DNA of 64,000 bases, from NCBI GenBank assembly GCA_020912385.1, contig CP087209.1, forward strand, positions 1,736,001 through 1,800,000, given 5' to 3'. The stretch is from Neofusicoccum parvum. Taxonomy: Eukaryota; Ascomycota; Dothideomycetes; Botryosphaeriales; Botryosphaeriaceae. The notes beneath the pieces are model-generated. The model had not been told where the DNA came from. It searched no databases and was given only the letters and a program-made list of their open reading frames with translations. The position numbers and the translations under genes were made by a program. This document shows positions 37,026 to 48,466 of this stretch, piece by piece. The stretch's first letter is position 1. Every line of letters begins with the position of its first letter.

Positions 37026-37566
37026 GAGTATCAAGTGAGCGGTGGCATCAGCGGAGCTGCGGTCGAGGTGGTGCAGTCGAGCTCGAAAATTGCGGCGGAG
37101 GTCGGAGGTCGGCGGTCGGAGCGGAGCCCCAACACCTCAGGCCAGCACCCACCGCCGCAAACAACACCTCTACACGCGCAGCGAATGGATGCGATTTGTC
37201 CTCGTGTGTTCTGGAGTCTCTGGGCATCTATCCGCAATCTTGCGACCATCCAGAAAACCAGGACTCCCGGTGGAGGCGAGCATTTCGTCATCGTGGTTGC
37301 CGCGCCAACTGCAGCCTTGGCAGCCCAGCGCGATCTCCATCTCCAACGACGCCTCAAGCACAACGCATCACTCGGTCCCGTCCCCTGCACCACCGCCTCG
37401 CGCTAGCCAGGACAAGCCATTGCAAAGAGTCGCCCTGCGCCAGAGACCCACCGCCAGCTGGATCAACCGTCCCTGATCTGAGCGGCCCGGCCAATCCGTC
37501 AAAGCTTTTCTCGCTGCACGTCCGCCGCCCGGCCACTTCCTTCCATCTGCAACCATCCGAACAGCC
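37026..37566. promoter_or_regulatory. Bidirectional promoter of GUF1 and MAD2
   Basis: 541 bases separate the two divergent ATGs, so the core promoters must be shared or adjacent. The interval is GC-rich with no TATA box visible. Pyrimidine-rich tracts precede the MAD2 start, and the MAD2 ATG context is favourable (CAGCCATGTCC). Confidence 0.6.
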
Positions 37567-38475
37567 ATGTCCGCCGAGAAGGAGAAGCCGAAGACCAAGT
37601 CGTCGACCAAGCCGTCATCGAAGTCCGCCTCGAAGGCCTCGTCCGGCGAGAAGAAGGTCAAGAAGTCCTCGTCGTCCAAAGATGCCGAAGCAAAGACGCA
37701 CAAGCTGGCCCTGAAGGGTTCCTCCAAGGTTGTTTCCGAGTTTGTGTGTGCCCCCGCCTCCCACCACCGGACCGCGCATTGCAAAGCTAACGACGCCCAG
37801 TTCGAGTACTCCATCCACACCATCCTCTTCCAGCGGGGCGTATACCCAGCGGAAGACTTCAGCGCCGTCAAGAAGTACGGCCTGACGATGATGGTGTCGT
37901 CGGACGACCAGGTGAAAGCCTACATCAAAAAAATCATGTCGCAGCTCAGCAAGTGGATGCTCGGCTCCAAGATCAACAAGCTCGTCGTCGTCATCACCAG
38001 CCGCGAGACCGGCGAGCACGTCGAGCGCTGGCAGTTCGACGTCGACATCTTCGGAAAGAACGCCAAGACCCGCTCGTCGCGCACTTCAGGAACGCCTGCC
38101 GCAGCCGACGAGGCGGGGAGCGAGAATGCCACTGCCGCCGAGCCGGCAGATGCTACCCCGGAGAAGACGGAAGCCGAGATCCAGTCCGAGATCCAGTCGT
38201 TGTTCCGCCAGATCACCGCTTCCGTTACCTTCCTGCCCATGCTGGATGGTAATTGCACGTTCAACGTCCTCGTGTATGCCGATGCAGACTCCGACGTCCC
38301 CGTCGAGTGGGGCGATTCCGATGCCAAGGAAATCGAGAACGGAGAGAAGGTCCAGCTGAGGAGTTTTTCCACAAGCAATCACCGTGTCGACACCATGGTT
38401 AGCTACAGGTACGTGCCAGTCAATAGAAACTTGTTTCTTGATACATTCTAACCCGTCAATAGGCTTGCTGACTAA
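37567..38475 (+). CDS. MAD2: Spindle assembly checkpoint protein MAD2 (HORMA domain)
   Basis: HORMA-domain protein that binds Cdc20 and Mad1 and delays anaphase until kinetochores attach; acts at kinetochores, nuclear pores and in the nucleoplasm. Exons: 37567-37743, 37801-38408, 38463-38475, 265 aa. The HORMA core begins SSKVVSEFFEYSIHTILFQRG and contains KKYGLTMMVSSD and LVVVITSRETGEHVERWQF. The C-terminal safety belt ends FSTSNHRVDTMVSYRLAD, with the last codons supplied by a 13-nt exon. Compared with the usual size of about 200 aa it has a Lys/Ser-rich N-terminal extension of about 55 residues and an Ala/Glu-rich insertion of about 35 residues after DIFGKN. Identification is secure. Confidence 0.96.
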
Positions 38476-39606
38476 ATGTCTTTCATGCCTCTGAGGCTGA
38501 GCTTTTCACCCTTGTACGATATATTGGCTTCTCTCAGAAGCTCTTGAACAGAGCTCATCGGCTATGACGTCGAATGCATACGTGCGTTTGGACATGGAAA
38601 TCGAAACGAAATGTGGCGTTGGACGGACGGCAAAGACTGGGAAGCGAAGCGCATCACAGCGCCGCTAGATGAAATTCTGCTTTAATGATACTTTTTTTTC
38701 TGTGGATATGAAATAATTTCGTAGCTTTGGAGAGTTGGTGTGAGACTTCCGTGAAGGAAATAGTGGTAAGAAGAATATCAAAAGCCGGAGTGCCTACGTC
38801 GTACTTGGGCTTTTAGATAGTATCGCCTACCTTTCCGAGTATAATAAATCTCAAAAGTACAAAAGGAAAATCAAGCTCCATCTCACTACAGTTCACCAGG
38901 CATATCGTGGACCCAGAGATTTGCTTACTAAACGATGCCGGTTGCAGTGTGACCAGCTTAGGCTATGTTCATCTTTGAAGTCTTCAACACCAAGATGTCG
39001 GCGGCTCTAAGTTGAATTGGGTTTGCGCCTTCGCCAGCGTGTAGGCTTTGCTTAGCAGACGAGTCGGGAAGGAGAGCTTCATGACTTCGAAAAAGCATCA
39101 ACGTCCGAAAGTAAACCTCGGTTCGATCGGCACTGCATCTACAGATTATTGTGCAGTGTGTCCAGTTGAGAGAACATCCCAAGTCTTCAAGCAAGGCATC
39201 GAAGCAACCAAAACTCCATGGACACCAAAGATGAAAGAAGGTAAAATAAATATTATCAAACCTGTATACAGCCCTACTGCTCGGTTTTGGGAGTTTAGTT
39301 TTATGAGCCAGCCAGCCATTTCTTAGACCAGCTTTGAAGAAAATGCCTGGACAACTTGAGTCTCTCTCCAAGCAAACCCACCCATATTTACATTAAGCAA
39401 AGGGAGTCAGGCCCTTGCATTGGAGAGGGGGGTATAACGCCATAATAAGGGACCAGAACGCCGTTGTTGTTGCTCGCTTCATCCACCATGTTCTCTTTTT
39501 CATCCTCATTATGCAGAGAAGCATCCGTGCATATGCTTCCACGAAGCACCGCAGGTAGCAGCCATGCGTACCTGACACTCCCCTCTTCACATGTCATTTC
39601 GAGAAG
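38476..39606. other. Convergent intergenic region, no gene seen
   Basis: About 1.1 kb between the MAD2 and C2-protein stops. AT-richer, with 3'-flank character (AATAAA-like sequences near 38840-38850 and 39243-39250). Frames up to 137 codons on the minus strand (38958-39371) lack recognisable content. Confidence 0.5.
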
Positions 39607-41984
39607 TCAACCCCTCCTCCTCCACCTACCCTTGGTGCTCGCAGGTGAGGCACCAATGTCAATCCCCTTGAGTTCCTCGCTCAATGCAGCGAGATCCTCG
39701 GCGCCCATTCCGTCGTTCAGCGGCACCTTCGCAGGAATCGGGGGTGCACCGTTTCCAGCATATGCGCCTGGAGAGGTGCCATACCCACCAAAGTTCTCGC
39801 GCTCGCGCAGAGGCTGGACGTTGCGCTTCTGAAGACGGCGACCAGTGGATACAGGAGAGGGCGAGTTCTCAAGCCCACCGCCGAACGTGCCGGCCACAGC
39901 ATCCCTAATGGCGCGGTCTGCCGTGCGGCTGCCCAGCTCACGAGCGCCCGTTAGGCGATCGCGCTCACGGATCGGAGGCTGCCTGTTACGATCCTTGCCT
40001 TTTGGCTCTGGCTCTGGCGCCCAAGAATCAACCGGAAGGTGATCTGACGGGTCAATCTTGCGGCCGTCGGGAGTCACAATGTTGCCATGTTCGTCACGCG
40101 TGTTGATATCCATATCGCGAGTCTGGTTGGGGTTTCGAGGGCTCACACGAGGGTTGTATGAGTCGAAACAGTCGGGACCGAAGGGTGCCCGGGATCCGTC
40201 GGAAGTTGTTGGACGAGGAGACACAGACTTACGGGATGGCGTACTGCGGACGATGATGCGTGACTGACGGGCATCATAGTGGGTTTCAGCCGGGCTCACA
40301 GCACGAGGCTTGACTATAGGAGCAGCATCCTGAGGTGTACCGTGGTATGAGTGAGGATAGACCGGCGCAGGTGCAATCTGAGATAATGGCGACTGACGAG
40401 GCGGAGTTGAATAGCTAGGCGGGGTGTGGTATTCAAGCTGAGGTTGCTGCCTCGGGGGAGTCTGATAACCAGGTGGATATGCCTGCTGCGAGCCGTATCC
40501 ATTAGCCGAAGGCGGATACGTGCTGACACTCATGCGATGCTGATGCGAGGACATGCGCGGGTCTGATGAAGCGGATCCTGGCACAAGAGCCGAGGGAACG
40601 CTGTAGGGGTCATCGCGACTAGGCGGACGGGCGGAGGCATCGTTTATATATTGGGGTGTGGTGGGAGAACCAGAGCCGCGAGGATGGGTGTATCTGCGCT
40701 CAGCAACGTTGAGGGGCGGCGGAGTCATGTCTGAGTATTCGGGAACCTGAGGCACGCTGGCTGGAGCGCTACTCCTGTGCATAGGCGGGGGCGGCGGCGC
40801 CGCGTCGTCCTCGTCCTCGACGGTGGGCTGCATGGCGCTCCGTGGCATGCGATAAGCAGCTCCGTAAGCCGGGTAGCACTGCTGATCTTGCTCGGGATAG
40901 TAGTTGCCAAGGCCCGAGTCAGCACGGTACTCGTTCAACGGCGGAATCTCTGGGGGGTACTGCGTCCTCCTGTCCAGCATAGCTTCAGGGGAACCGTTGT
41001 AGGTAGGGACTACCGGAGCGGAGTGCGAGTGGGGCACATCCATGTAGCTCAGTGGTCTGGACCGCGAGTCGTGTCCAGACGAGTGTGGAGCCCGCTGCGG
41101 GACCATTGACAGATGGCGTGCATGGGTGGACGGCTGCTGGGGTGGAGCGACTGGTTGAACGGGGTAATGCTGCCCATACAAATCCTCCGACTGAGGTGCG
41201 TCTACCGGGCGTTGGTGATAGACATCGTAGTCGTCAGGCGAGAATGGCAGGCCTGATTGTGTGGACGAGTTCTCGATCGATCTGCTCTGGTGCAGCGGCT
41301 GCTGGTACGGGGACGGGTGGAAGAGTCGCGTGGTCTTGGAAGGCGGCGGAATCTCAGCAGCGGTGATGGGCGACTCGGACGTGGCCGCCGGGTTGGTGGG
41401 GAGTGGCCTCCGCTTGACTGGCGTGTGCTCCCTTCTCTTTTCCGAAACAGGGCGCTCAGCAGGCTGGCGAGTGTCGTAGTAGGTGAGCTCGAGCCTGATC
41501 TCGCCGGCGTACTTTCCTTTACAGTGCAGGCCGTGCCAGGTGTCACTCTGGCCGCCGCCGGAGACGATGACCTCGTCGAGGCGAATGAAGGTTTCGCCAA
41601 TCAACTCAGTCTTCTTGTCATCGTTGAAGACCGAGACCTTCATCTGGAAATAGTCCGGCGAGTCGCGGACAGTAAAACGCAGCTCCTGGTCCCTTCGGAA
41701 AGTTAGGCCCGCGACGACGCAAATTCAGGGCTGTGGCAGTCTTACCACTTGGGCGTCTGGCCGCCGCGTCTGTCCGTTTCCGTCTTCTTTGCCTCTTTGC
41801 CCAGGCGGGCTGCGCAGTAGGGATCCTGCTTGCCCATGGTCTTGCGGTTGGGCAGGTTCTTGGCGCGGTCGACGACGGCGACCAGAGTGCCAATCTCAGG
41901 GCCGTCCACAGTCATGTCGGAGTAGATGCCGTTGGTGTGCGGCGTGCTGGCGAGGGCGCCGATTTTCGCAAGCTTCGTCGCCAT
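39607..41984 (-). CDS. C2-domain protein, Inn1/Fic1-like cytokinesis factor
   Basis: Likely orthologue of budding-yeast Inn1 and fission-yeast Fic1, which bring a C2 domain to the contractile ring and bind SH3 proteins through PxxP motifs during septation. Exons (minus): 41984-41746 and 41692-39607, 774 aa. An N-terminal C2 domain covers about residues 25-135 (GTLVAVVDRAKNLPNRKTMGKQDPY split across text; LIGETFIRLDEV; GGQSDTWHGL; GEIRLELTYY). The rest is disordered and rich in Pro, Ser, Tyr and Gln, with many PxxP-type motifs (EIPPPSKTT, VAPPQQP, YQTPPRQQP). The C-terminus ends in a short helix (EDLAALSEELKGIDI) and a basic tail. Orthology rests on architecture; any C2 plus proline-rich protein would look similar. 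Confidence 0.8.
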
Positions 41985-44283
41985 GGTGTCGTCTGGATGA
42001 GTGGCGTAGCACCAACGAGCGAGGCCGGGCGAGGTGATTTTATCTCAATTGCAGCGAGTCAGGCGGGCTTGGGGATCAGGCAGGAGAAGTCGAAAAGAGA
42101 GCGCGAGCGGGTCACTCGGCCAGTGCAGGCAGTGCTGGCAGAGGGTGGGTGAGGACGTAGGGCCGGGGAGCTCGTCATAGACCGTTGGACGGGCTGTGTT
42201 CCAGCGAGCGACGCGGGGGGGCTCTCGAATGAGTGACAACTGACAGCAGGGTGGAGCGGCGGGCAATCGACATGCAGGTGCAGCAGGTCAGTGTTTTGAT
42301 GTGGGCCTCTGGAGCTAGACGGGCGCTCCCACGGCGAGTATTTGTGGCGGCGGAAAGCAGGAGGCTGGTGATTGCCCGCACCCCGGCTCCCTGTCCTGCG
42401 CCCAAGCTCCCGCGCGAACTGCCAGGCTCGCCGTGCCAAGCGCGCGCCTGAAACCCGCCTTGCGCTGCAGCGCGCGCGCGCGACGGGCACCGGTGCTTCT
42501 CGAGGGCGCGCGACTTAAGGCCGTGGTGCTAATGCTGCGCTGGCCGGACGCGTTGCTGCGGAGCCCGCAGCGCCGCCGAGCCTTCACGCGCTCCTCGCGC
42601 GGCGGGGATGACGCGCAGCGCCGGGCGAGCCGCGCGCAGCAGCCAGAGGCGCCCCGGGATCACCACGCCCGCGACCACTCGCCCACGATTGCCCGGGCCG
42701 GGGAGTTGTGCTGCACGCAATGGGGGAGCATCGTACCACTCACGCAGCGGGAGCTGCTCCGAAGCGCTCTGCAGCTGCGCAGCGACTGCATAACGTCACC
42801 GACGCGCTCGAGTCAGCGCCGGCGACGCGACGCGCCCGAGCGTGCCGGTCGCCTTACTTTTGCACGCGGCTACCCGCCTCCCACTCGCCCAACACACCAG
42901 GCACGCGTGGGTGGCAGGCTTCAGGCTTCGCCCTTCGCAAGACTGCATTCTTCCATCTGGCCTGCGACAGCGATCCTGACGTAACAGCCGCCTGTCTGCC
43001 TCGCGCTCCACCGTGCTCGTATTGCTGAAGTTCCAGAAGGCCGCAGCCAGGCGATCAGAGCCCAGCTGCCTGCCGGATCACGTCACGCGCCGAGGCGGAG
43101 CCGGATGCCTTGCAAACACTTCGTCAAGACATGAAATCCTGAACCTCGACGCGTGCGTCACGGCGCCCGTACATGCACTCATCCGCAGGCATCCTTTGCA
43201 TGCCAACGCTGTGTGTCTCAACGCAGCCACGCCGCTACGGGCCGGTCAGCCTCAGCTGCCCAACCACACCAGCCCGTGCGCCGGTTTCCATCGAAACGCG
43301 ATCGAATGCTCTGGATCTCGATCACTCTGGCATTCCACGAGCGCGCTGACGACGTTGTAGGGCTCGATCGCCAGCAACGATATGGGGACGGGAGCTAAGA
43401 TGGCGACAGCCTATAATGCAGCTTCTATCCTCCACGAACGAGACGCCACGGAATTCTACCGTTCCCTCCTCGCCAACAACCTACCCTATTTCTGCCATGC
43501 ACTCTGTTGGTCTTGAGCATGATTTGACCTTCCGGCCTCCTCGAATATCGAACTCTCGCGCTCGCTCATGTCCCCATCATTACACGTATTTGGGGCTGTT
43601 GCAACACTGACACGCTTCGCCGTGGGCTCGAGATTCCATCCGGATAGGGATTCTACAGAATGCCTGGACTACCAAACGCAACGAACGCCCTCTTGTTGCA
43701 TTGTTTCGCGGGCTGATTCCGGAGTCATAGTTCTGCACTCACGGGAGCTCACACGCGAGCTGCGAAACATTTCCAACGCCGTCTGCCCCATCAGGGTCTG
43801 CTTATTCACGCCTGCAGATAGTGCAATCCACACGCAATCCTGCCGTCGATCATGGATCGCCCTCTCTTAGATCCCTTGAGTCAGGTTGTGGCCCCGTCGG
43901 GGATTTACCAAATTTAGCATCAGACAATCGCTCTTTCACATCAACGCAGATCAGCCGTGCGTCTATTCTTGACTGAAAGCCACCTCCCGTTGAAGCCATT
44001 GTGTGCCCAGCAAGACAAAGAGCTGCACCATCGAACGCTCTCCCGCGACATGAGTATAAGAGGCCATGGAACCCTGATCCTCCCCTCACATTTTCCGGCG
44101 GGTGTTTTTCTCTCCTCATCAATCTTCTTTGTATGCTCAATCCGCAGGCGGATCCCCTTCTTTTTCACGAAACACTTTGAGTTCTTTCGTACACTCTTTT
44201 TCATCCCACGTCACCCTTTCCAGGCAGGCCCTGAGCATTGACTATTACTAAGAGGCGCTGGAGCAGAACCAAAAGAATAAGAA
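41985..44283. other. Divergent intergenic region between C2 protein and zinc-knuckle gene
   Basis: 2.3 kb. The first 1.2 kb is very GC-rich with chance frames on both strands. The rest is balanced and becomes pyrimidine-rich just upstream of the zinc-knuckle gene (44100-44220). A TATAAG element at 44055-44060 lies about 225 bases before that gene's ATG and is a reasonable TATA candidate. No gene supported. Confidence 0.45.
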
Positions 44284-45960
44284 ATGCCGCACAAGAAAAG
44301 CATCTACAACGGGGGAAACCGCAATGGCGGCAATCGTAACAAACAAAACAGTTACTATCATCAGAGCCAGCAGCGTCACTACCACCAAGGGCAGCATCAC
44401 GGACAGCATCAGCAGCAACAGCGCCAGCATCAGCGTCCCAAGGTGCATGGCGGCCAAAGCCAGAGACATGATATCAACGATCCCAAATGCGACACGTGCG
44501 GCTCGTTCTATCATACCCAACAGCAATGCACAGTAGGCGGGCCCGACCTGAAAAGATGGGCTCACTTCCTATCGACGGAAAGCCCGCACGCATGCACATA
44601 CTGTGGGAAACTTGATCACATGCCAGTCAATTGTCACAAAAACCCAGAAGTCGCAAATCGGATAAGAAAAAACAACAGCAACAACAACAAAGGCGGTTTC
44701 TGTAGTTTCTGCAAAAAACACACAACCCATACACTAGATACGTGCCAGGAGATGGATAAATGGAAGGCTATGGCTGACGCCTCAGTTATCAGAGGGTTGA
44801 ACCAGCTCCCCTACTGCATTCTTTGCGGTGCCAAGCACGCGTGGGTAGAGTGCCAGACCGGTTGGGCAGAGCGGATGAAAAACCAGCAACGAGACCGAAG
44901 CAAGGTGATCCTCATGGATTGGCTGGAAAAATCGGCTGATGTCGACTCTTCGGAGCGTGACCCTATCTTCTGTGGCTTCTGCGAATCATTCGGCCAGCAC
45001 AACACGCTTAACTGCCACACTACCGCCGAGATATACAAACAGGACGAGGACCAATTCCTCTTTGACCGCTTTGGCCCCGCTCTCGCCTCGGGCTATACAG
45101 TTGATGGCAGAAAGAAACATAGTAAGATGTACAAACCCCTTGTCGAGAAAAAGTGTCGTATGTGCCGTACGACGCTTCCGAAAGCTATCAAGTTGGATGA
45201 CCAGCCCGAACACGATATCATTGTCGCTTGTTCGAATCCGAGGTGCAAACAGCTCAACCTGCTCCCCGTCGAGAGCGAAAATGAGAGCGGGTCCTCCGGA
45301 GCTGACAACACCTGGAGTGGCAGACAAGGTAGTTGGGGCGGCATTAACATCACAACCCGCGAGCAGGCCGCGACTCAATTGCTCGCTGCCGCCGCAAAGG
45401 AGTGGTGGCCATTCTTGGGCGGCCACAACGTCACTCAGGACTCGAAGGGCCAGCCCTACTACGAGGGTCCACAGTGCATGACTAAAGCAGCCAGTCAAGC
45501 TTTTGGGACGAATAAGTACGACCACAATGGCTGGTGGCACTTCAACGACCCTGGAAACTTCCAGCCTATGTTCCCGCCCGCCACCTTACACTTCACGTCG
45601 ACGGACAAAGCTGTCCGTGAGGAGCCGAACTGCCCGATCAGGCACACGCGCGCTGGCCTCATCCCGTTCTGCGTGTGCTGCGGCCTCTTCGGCACTGTCG
45701 TTGACGACGACGAGGACATCGTCATGGCGCAGACTGGCCCCTCCAATGAGGGCGACCTCGCCGGCGCTGGTGCCGGTATCGTGTCTTTCGAGAATCCGTT
45801 GTACCAGTTGGGAGGGCGCAATCCCCTGGGCGAGAAGCATTACATCCCGGGTGCCAAGTGCTGGTGCGGTGTCGTGTTCGGAGCAGCCCCGCAGATTGCG
45901 TGGGTCAAGCAGCGGGCGTTGGCGCCGCAGCCGAAGATGCAATTGGATTTGAAAAGATGA
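44284..45960 (+). CDS. Intronless protein with five CCHC zinc knuckles
   Basis: 558 aa in one exon. The N-terminus (1-60) is Gln/His/Asn-rich and basic. Five zinc-knuckle-like motifs follow: CDTCGSFYHTQQQC (69-82) and CTYCGKLDHMPVNC (104-117) are canonical CX2CX4HX4C; CSFCKKHTTHTLDTC (140-154), CILCGAKHAWVEC (178-190) and CGFCESFGQHNTLNC (230-244) vary only in the Cys-His spacing. Further Cys pairs (CRMC near 300, CSNPRCK, CVCC, CWC) could bind metal in the C-terminal half, which also has an acidic patch (VVDDDEDIV). CCHC knuckles bind single-stranded RNA or DNA, so an RNA-binding role is a fair inference. No reverse transcriptase, protease or capsid domain is seen beside it. I do not recognise the full architecture. 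Confidence 0.85.
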   Translation: MPHKKSIYNGGNRNGGNRNKQNSYYHQSQQRHYHQGQHHGQHQQQQRQHQRPKVHGGQSQRHDINDPKCDTCGSFYHTQQQCTVGGPDLKRWAHFLSTESPHACTYCGKLDHMPVNCHKNPEVANRIRKNNSNNNKGGFCSFCKKHTTHTLDTCQEMDKWKAMADASVIRGLNQLPYCILCGAKHAWVECQTGWAERMKNQQRDRSKVILMDWLEKSADVDSSERDPIFCGFCESFGQHNTLNCHTTAEIYKQDEDQFLFDRFGPALASGYTVDGRKKHSKMYKPLVEKKCRMCRTTLPKAIKLDDQPEHDIIVACSNPRCKQLNLLPVESENESGSSGADNTWSGRQGSWGGINITTREQAATQLLAAAAKEWWPFLGGHNVTQDSKGQPYYEGPQCMTKAASQAFGTNKYDHNGWWHFNDPGNFQPMFPPATLHFTSTDKAVREEPNCPIRHTRAGLIPFCVCCGLFGTVVDDDEDIVMAQTGPSNEGDLAGAGAGIVSFENPLYQLGGRNPLGEKHYIPGAKCWCGVVFGAAPQIAWVKQRALAPQPKMQLDLKR

Positions 45961-46380
45961 AAGCCGCTTCAAAGGTAGGTCAAGGTGAGTACGTGGCGGG
46001 AGTGTGGCTTTCTTCCCTTTGACATGGATAATTAAAATTCTTTGTCCACGGTCAGCTGATAGGATTCTTTGTTGTTCATGGTACCGCGGACCAGGCTCAT
46101 GTGCTGGACCAAAGCAGTTTACAATTCAAGTAGGTACCCTCCTTCCGTGATCAATATATCTACTTGCCCCTGTTCCGAGCATATTTCGCAGTTCAATGAG
46201 TAATGTATTTCAAGCGTTTTATTTCATCTTCTCCACTCTAGAATGCGTTGAAGGTGCATTGCGGTGCACCTCATTAGGCGTATATAATTAATTAAGTCTT
46301 TGAGGTTCTGCCTTCTTTCCTTACTAGCACTCGAATATTACCAGACAGTCCTAGACAAAATCTCTTGATTTCTTGAACTT
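45961..46380. other. Convergent intergenic region
   Basis: About 420 AT-rich bases between the stops of the zinc-knuckle gene and the DUF6594 gene. No gene or RNA seen. Confidence 0.6.
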
Positions 46381-47393
46381 TCAATTGTTTTGACTGATGA
46401 ACACAACGCATACTGCAGAGAATCTACAGAAAGTCAGCCGGGTGTCTCTCAGGGGTCAAATGTTGAATTACGTTGACGTGGCGGCAAACACTTCGATCAG
46501 CTTCCCATCCGTCATGACCCAAAGGCACGTCGAGAACATAGCGGTGAATACGGATATCAGTCCGAGCCGTACCGCCATTCCACGAACTGTGTATAGCACC
46601 ACGACTGCCACCATCGGCAGTAGGCATGCTACTACGGTTCCAATGAGGGCTGCAATGCGCATTACCTTTTTGTCTGAATAAAAGACCTCTCTTCCTTCTT
46701 CCTCTTTCTGTGACATGTCATTGGCTTCCAGATTACACATCCAAATGTGAGGGCGAGAGAGTGTCTCGGACTTACTTTGAAGTATCTTCCAAGTAAGGTG
46801 TGGAAGCTTGGAAGCGCGTTGATGAGCCATCTGGCGAGAGGGTACCTCCGAGACGAGTGTTTCAGGGCCACAAGATCCTGCCCATCAGACCACACAAATC
46901 GATCACGCCCAACTAGGTGGATGTCACCTCTGACCGGTCGCCGCATCCAGTCTTGAAAATTGTGTAGATCGCGTGCCTTCGGATGCGATAATGAGCTGAT
47001 TTGTGAGTATTGGATTACCGCCTCATCTGGTAACCCGTTAGCAACATATTAATTTACAAATCTCAGCACATTCTTACTATATTCCCTCAGCTTTTTCCTT
47101 ATTTTTAGTGCTAGTTGCCACTGCTCACTGAGATCCTCTTCTTCAGCATCACTTCCTTCATCTTCACCGTACTGGCTTAGCACCGCCCAATCAAGCGAAG
47201 CGGCTGCCTTCTCTTCATTCGCCGAACCCTCATTCTCACACTCATACTTCCGAAAATCAAGCTCTAGCCCGACTAGCTCAGCCTGCAAGTACAGAATGTT
47301 CTGAAGATTGAGTTCGTGGAACTGGCGCACCATGGCCGACTCCGGGTATTTGGCCATCTGGGCCGCGATCTTGGCATAACCCTTCTTCGACAT
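46381..47393 (-). CDS. DUF6594-family membrane protein
   Basis: Fungus-specific family of unknown function with a soluble N-terminal region and a C-terminal membrane module. Exons (minus): 47393-47078, 47026-46776, 46707-46472, 46423-46381, 281 aa. The N-terminal part matches the family pattern (GYAKIAAQMAKYPESAMVRQ, LNLQNILYLQAELVGLE). The middle has EAVIQYSQISSLSHPKARDL and DWMRRPVRGDIHLVG. The C-terminal part carries three hydrophobic segments (IAALIGTVVACLLPMVAVVV, VRLGLISVFTAMFSTCLWV, FAATSTFSAVCVVFI). Every junction has a standard donor and a branch-point-like sequence, and the total is in frame. The last 43-nt exon completes the third membrane segment. Confidence 0.82.
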
Positions 47394-47850
47394 GGTGTCT
47401 ACCCGCGTAGTTTCGGTATATCGTGTATTTGAAAAGCTGATAGCGCTTTATTGAAGAATAAGTAAAGCATTGGCGGGGTGCATTCCAAGTAAGAGCGCGC
47501 GGAGCAAAGTGCCGGCCCCCACCCGGCGGCGGCCATCATGCCCACAGCCTTAGCCCCCCAACTTCTTACGGGAAGGATTTGCGGGTGGGGCGCTTAATGG
47601 GAGGCTGTGTTGACGCCCTCGACGGGGAAGATTGGTTGTATGGTAGGGTTTGGCACTGCCCTGCGATCCTTCCGCTGCAGCTATGCTCCGCGATTAGACT
47701 GCGCGATTATGGCAAGCTCCTCTTATCTGCGGGCTATGCCTTGCCACACAGTTGCTTACAGTGGCTGCTGTTGACTTTCCTTTCTTCAAGGTTGCTCGCT
47801 CACTTCGACGTTCCATCACTTCGAGTCTTTCGCTCGATTTCCCGTCACGA
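47394..47850. other. Divergent intergenic region and possible leader
   Basis: Upstream of the DUF6594 gene (minus) and of a possible plus-strand gene. A good intron-like stretch (GTGAGT donor at about 47850, TACTAAT branch, TTCAG acceptor near 47908) may be a leader intron of the plus-strand transcript. Confidence 0.35.
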
Positions 47851-47908
47851 GTGAGTGTTAAATCTAACGGAGTAGTTTCGTGGTATCATACTAATTCTCT
47901 CAATTCAG

Positions 47909-48466
47909 TGCGAGCGTTCCTTTGCATCCCGATCCCTCGGTCATGCAGACGTCGCACCTGCTTGGTCGAAGATAACCGCATCGAGGAGGCGGAAGAAAAG
48001 AAATGTACCCGGCAAGTCGGATACGCACGCCGCTACCAAGGGAGAGCAGAGGTCGTGCAAAGGGACGGTTCCGGAGCTGCTCAAATCTACGAGAAGGAGG
48101 TCAGCGTCGACGTTGAGGAGAAGTTCGACTCATATTACGAGGTCTCGGAGAAGACGGAGGGGGAGTATGCTGTGCCTCCACCACCCTACACGGAGCACAA
48201 GCTGCACAGACGAACGTATTTTAGTATGATCAAGGAATCAGATGGTATGGCTTTCTACCGTACTTTTTTATATGCATTGCCTTTGAGCTAATGATGATTG
48301 TGCTGTCCCAGAGGAGAGAGAACTGTCGAAGGCAACATTGGCCAAGCAGGAAGAAGCAGCTGCGAAACGGGAAGAGAAGAGGCTTAAGAAGGAGGCACTG
48401 AGGAAGGCTGAGAAGAAGTTGAGGAAGCAAGGAAGCATTTGCAGCTCGAATCCAAACGGCTGTTGA
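47909..48466 (+). CDS. Unresolved charged, coiled-coil protein (partial model)
   Basis: Two stretches look coding. The first ends at about 48244 with acidic/Pro sequence (YEVSEKTEGEY, AVPPPPYTEHKLHRRTYF). After an intron with donor GTATGG and acceptor CCCAG it continues as a strongly charged Glu/Lys/Ala helix (KREEKRLKKEALRKAEKKL), stopping near 48466. No in-frame ATG exists in the upstream exon. A different frame looks more natural before about 48090 (VPGKSDTHAATKGEQRS), so a missed intron, a frameshift or a decayed gene are all possible. No family recognised. Confidence 0.33.

Noticed and set aside
44284..45960. Zinc-knuckle gene as a live retrotransposon Gag
   Set aside because: No protease, reverse transcriptase, integrase or long terminal repeats were found within several kilobases on either side.
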